Source of the DNA: Candidatus Methanohalarchaeum thermophilum
Lineage (GTDB): Archaea; Halobacteriota; Methanonatronarchaeia; Methanonatronarchaeales; Methanonatronarchaeaceae
Reading direction: 5' to 3'
DNA length: 64,000 nt
NCBI GenBank assembly: GCA_001914405.1
Contig: MSDW01000001.1
Span: 992,001-1,056,000 of the forward strand
Shown here in pieces: positions 63,088 to 64,000 of the stretch. Position 1 is the stretch's first letter, and each line of letters opens with the position of its first letter. The notes under the pieces are model-generated. The model saw only the letters and a list, made by a program, of their open reading frames with translations. It was not told the origin of the DNA and ran no database searches. The translations under genes and the position numbers were made by a program.

Positions 63088-64000
63088 ATGCTAAGGAGAT
63101 TGTAAATGAAATAAAGAGAGGCGAGAAAACCGCGGCTGGTTTTCTATTTGAATGTAAGAATAAAATAGAAAAAAAGGAAGAAGAGATTAATGCATTTATA
63201 TCTCTCGATCTGGAAAGATCAATTGAAAAAGCTAAAGAAATAGATAAAAAAATAAAAGAAGGTAAAGATGTAGGTAAGCTAGCTGGTCTACCAATTGCAG
63301 TAAAGGACTCTATAACTACAAGTAATTTTAAGACTACCTGTGGCTCCAAGATGCTTGAAGGCTACCATCCTCCTTACGATTCTACAGTGGTATCTAAGAT
63401 AAAAGAAGAGGATGGGATCGTTATAGGTAAGGCCAATTGTGACGAATTCTGTATGGGTTCCTCAACCGAAACCAGTTACTTTGGGTCTACTAGAAACCCT
63501 GTTGATGAGGAGAGAGTGCCAGGAGGATCTTCAGGAGGAAGTGCGGCATCTGTAAAATATGGAGCGAATCCTCTCGCATTGGGCTCTGATACTGGAGGAT
63601 CCGTCAGATGCCCTGCCTCTTTTTGTGGAGTATATGGCCTTAAGCCAACATATGGCCAAGTCTCTAGGTACGGTCTAATAGCGTATGCAAGCTCTTTAGA
63701 TCAAATTGGCCCAATAGCTAATTCAATAGAAGGCATATCTCTTTTATTTAATGTAATCTCTGGTTCAAATGATATGGATTCAACAAAGGTAGAAGAAGAG
63801 AGAGGTGGATCCCAGATAGAATTAAGTTTGAATGATTTAAATATAGGAATTCCAAAAGAGTTCTATGGAGAAGGAGTAGATGAAGAGGTCGAAGAGAAAG
63901 TAAAAGAGAATTTAGACCAACTAAGAGATAAAGGAGCCAAGTTAAAAGAGATTAGTATTCCTAGTATGGAATACGCTTTATCAGCTTATTATATTGTAGC
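63084..64000 (+). CDS. gatA: Asp/Glu-tRNA amidotransferase subunit A (partial, runs off window)
   Basis: The first 305 residues of an amidase-signature enzyme that releases ammonia from glutamine for GatB. The Lys of the Ser-cisSer-Lys triad is in LPIAVKDSI, the cis-Ser in VPGGSSGGSAA and the nucleophile Ser in GSDTGGSVRCPAS. The frame is open to the last base. Starts at ATG 63084 overlapping the gatC stop. The remainder and gatB are expected beyond the window. Confidence 0.95.
   Translation, partial: MNAKEIVNEIKRGEKTAAGFLFECKNKIEKKEEEINAFISLDLERSIEKAKEIDKKIKEGKDVGKLAGLPIAVKDSITTSNFKTTCGSKMLEGYHPPYDSTVVSKIKEEDGIVIGKANCDEFCMGSSTETSYFGSTRNPVDEERVPGGSSGGSAASVKYGANPLALGSDTGGSVRCPASFCGVYGLKPTYGQVSRYGLIAYASSLDQIGPIANSIEGISLLFNVISGSNDMDSTKVEEERGGSQIELSLNDLNIGIPKEFYGEGVDEEVEEKVKENLDQLRDKGAKLKEISIPSMEYALSAYYIV

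Overview
The window comes from a low-G+C archaeon, most likely a methanogenic euryarchaeon from a saline habitat. Archaeal markers are PCNA, the two-subunit primase, GINS, TFS, aIF2-alpha, ribosomal proteins L44e and S27e, geranylgeranyl reductase and TATA-box leaderless promoters. Methanogen-type markers are a YcaO protein of the methanogenesis-marker-1 type, the tetrahydromethanopterin biosynthesis enzymes MptD and MptE, and a Fae-Hps fusion. Acidic proteins, an archaeosortase operon, haloarchaeal-type insertion sequences and two G+C-rich blocks suggest life among halophiles. A Methanonatronarchaeia-like genome would fit, but this is inference.

Layout. 1-11.9 kb: broken IS5-type transposase, YcaO, a DUF2284 protein, a reverse-strand operon of an Fe-S oxidoreductase, a MoxR ATPase and a VWA protein, then an acetate module (acetyl-CoA synthetase, UspA/membrane fusion, sodium:acetate-type symporter) and a YkgJ-like protein. 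12-24.8 kb: an accessory zone dominated by decayed IS200/IS605-type elements, interspersed with PEBP, ACT-domain, purine permease, tRNA-Leu(UAG) and small regulators. 25-31.6 kb: carbon genes (HTH-CBS regulator, Hps-RraA fusion, Fae-Hps fusion, triosephosphate isomerase), then GMP synthase glutaminase and MptE. 31.6-44.8 kb: more element remnants around ileS, a KaiC-like protein, MptD, a foreign-looking TRIC-type channel and a nested insertion of haloarchaeal-type elements into a resident tnpB. 44.8-47 kb: archaeosortase with archaetidylserine decarboxylase and synthase. 47-54.3 kb: the information-processing block NUDIX-TFS, PCNA-PriL-PriS-GINS-L44e-S27e-aIF2alpha-PAC2-UDG. 54.3-64 kb: aldo/keto reductase, ferredoxin plus geranylgeranyl reductase, RNase HII, TatD-like hydrolase, a four-gene operon read here as Re-citrate synthase, aconitase (two subunits) and NADP-isocitrate dehydrogenase, and gatCA running off the end.

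Together: the acetate module makes acetyl-CoA. The citrate-to-2-oxoglutarate operon would turn acetyl-CoA and oxaloacetate into the glutamate skeleton. The Hps/Fae enzymes would supply pentose phosphates and handle formaldehyde on tetrahydromethanopterin, whose synthesis uses MptD and MptE. ArtA, PssD and PssA would attach surface proteins to lipid.

The most unusual non-gene content is a family of at least a dozen tnpB-derived elements with matching end hairpins. Most have lost tnpB but kept its 3' end, where the guide (omega) RNA of TnpB systems lies. No intact TnpB was found in the window.
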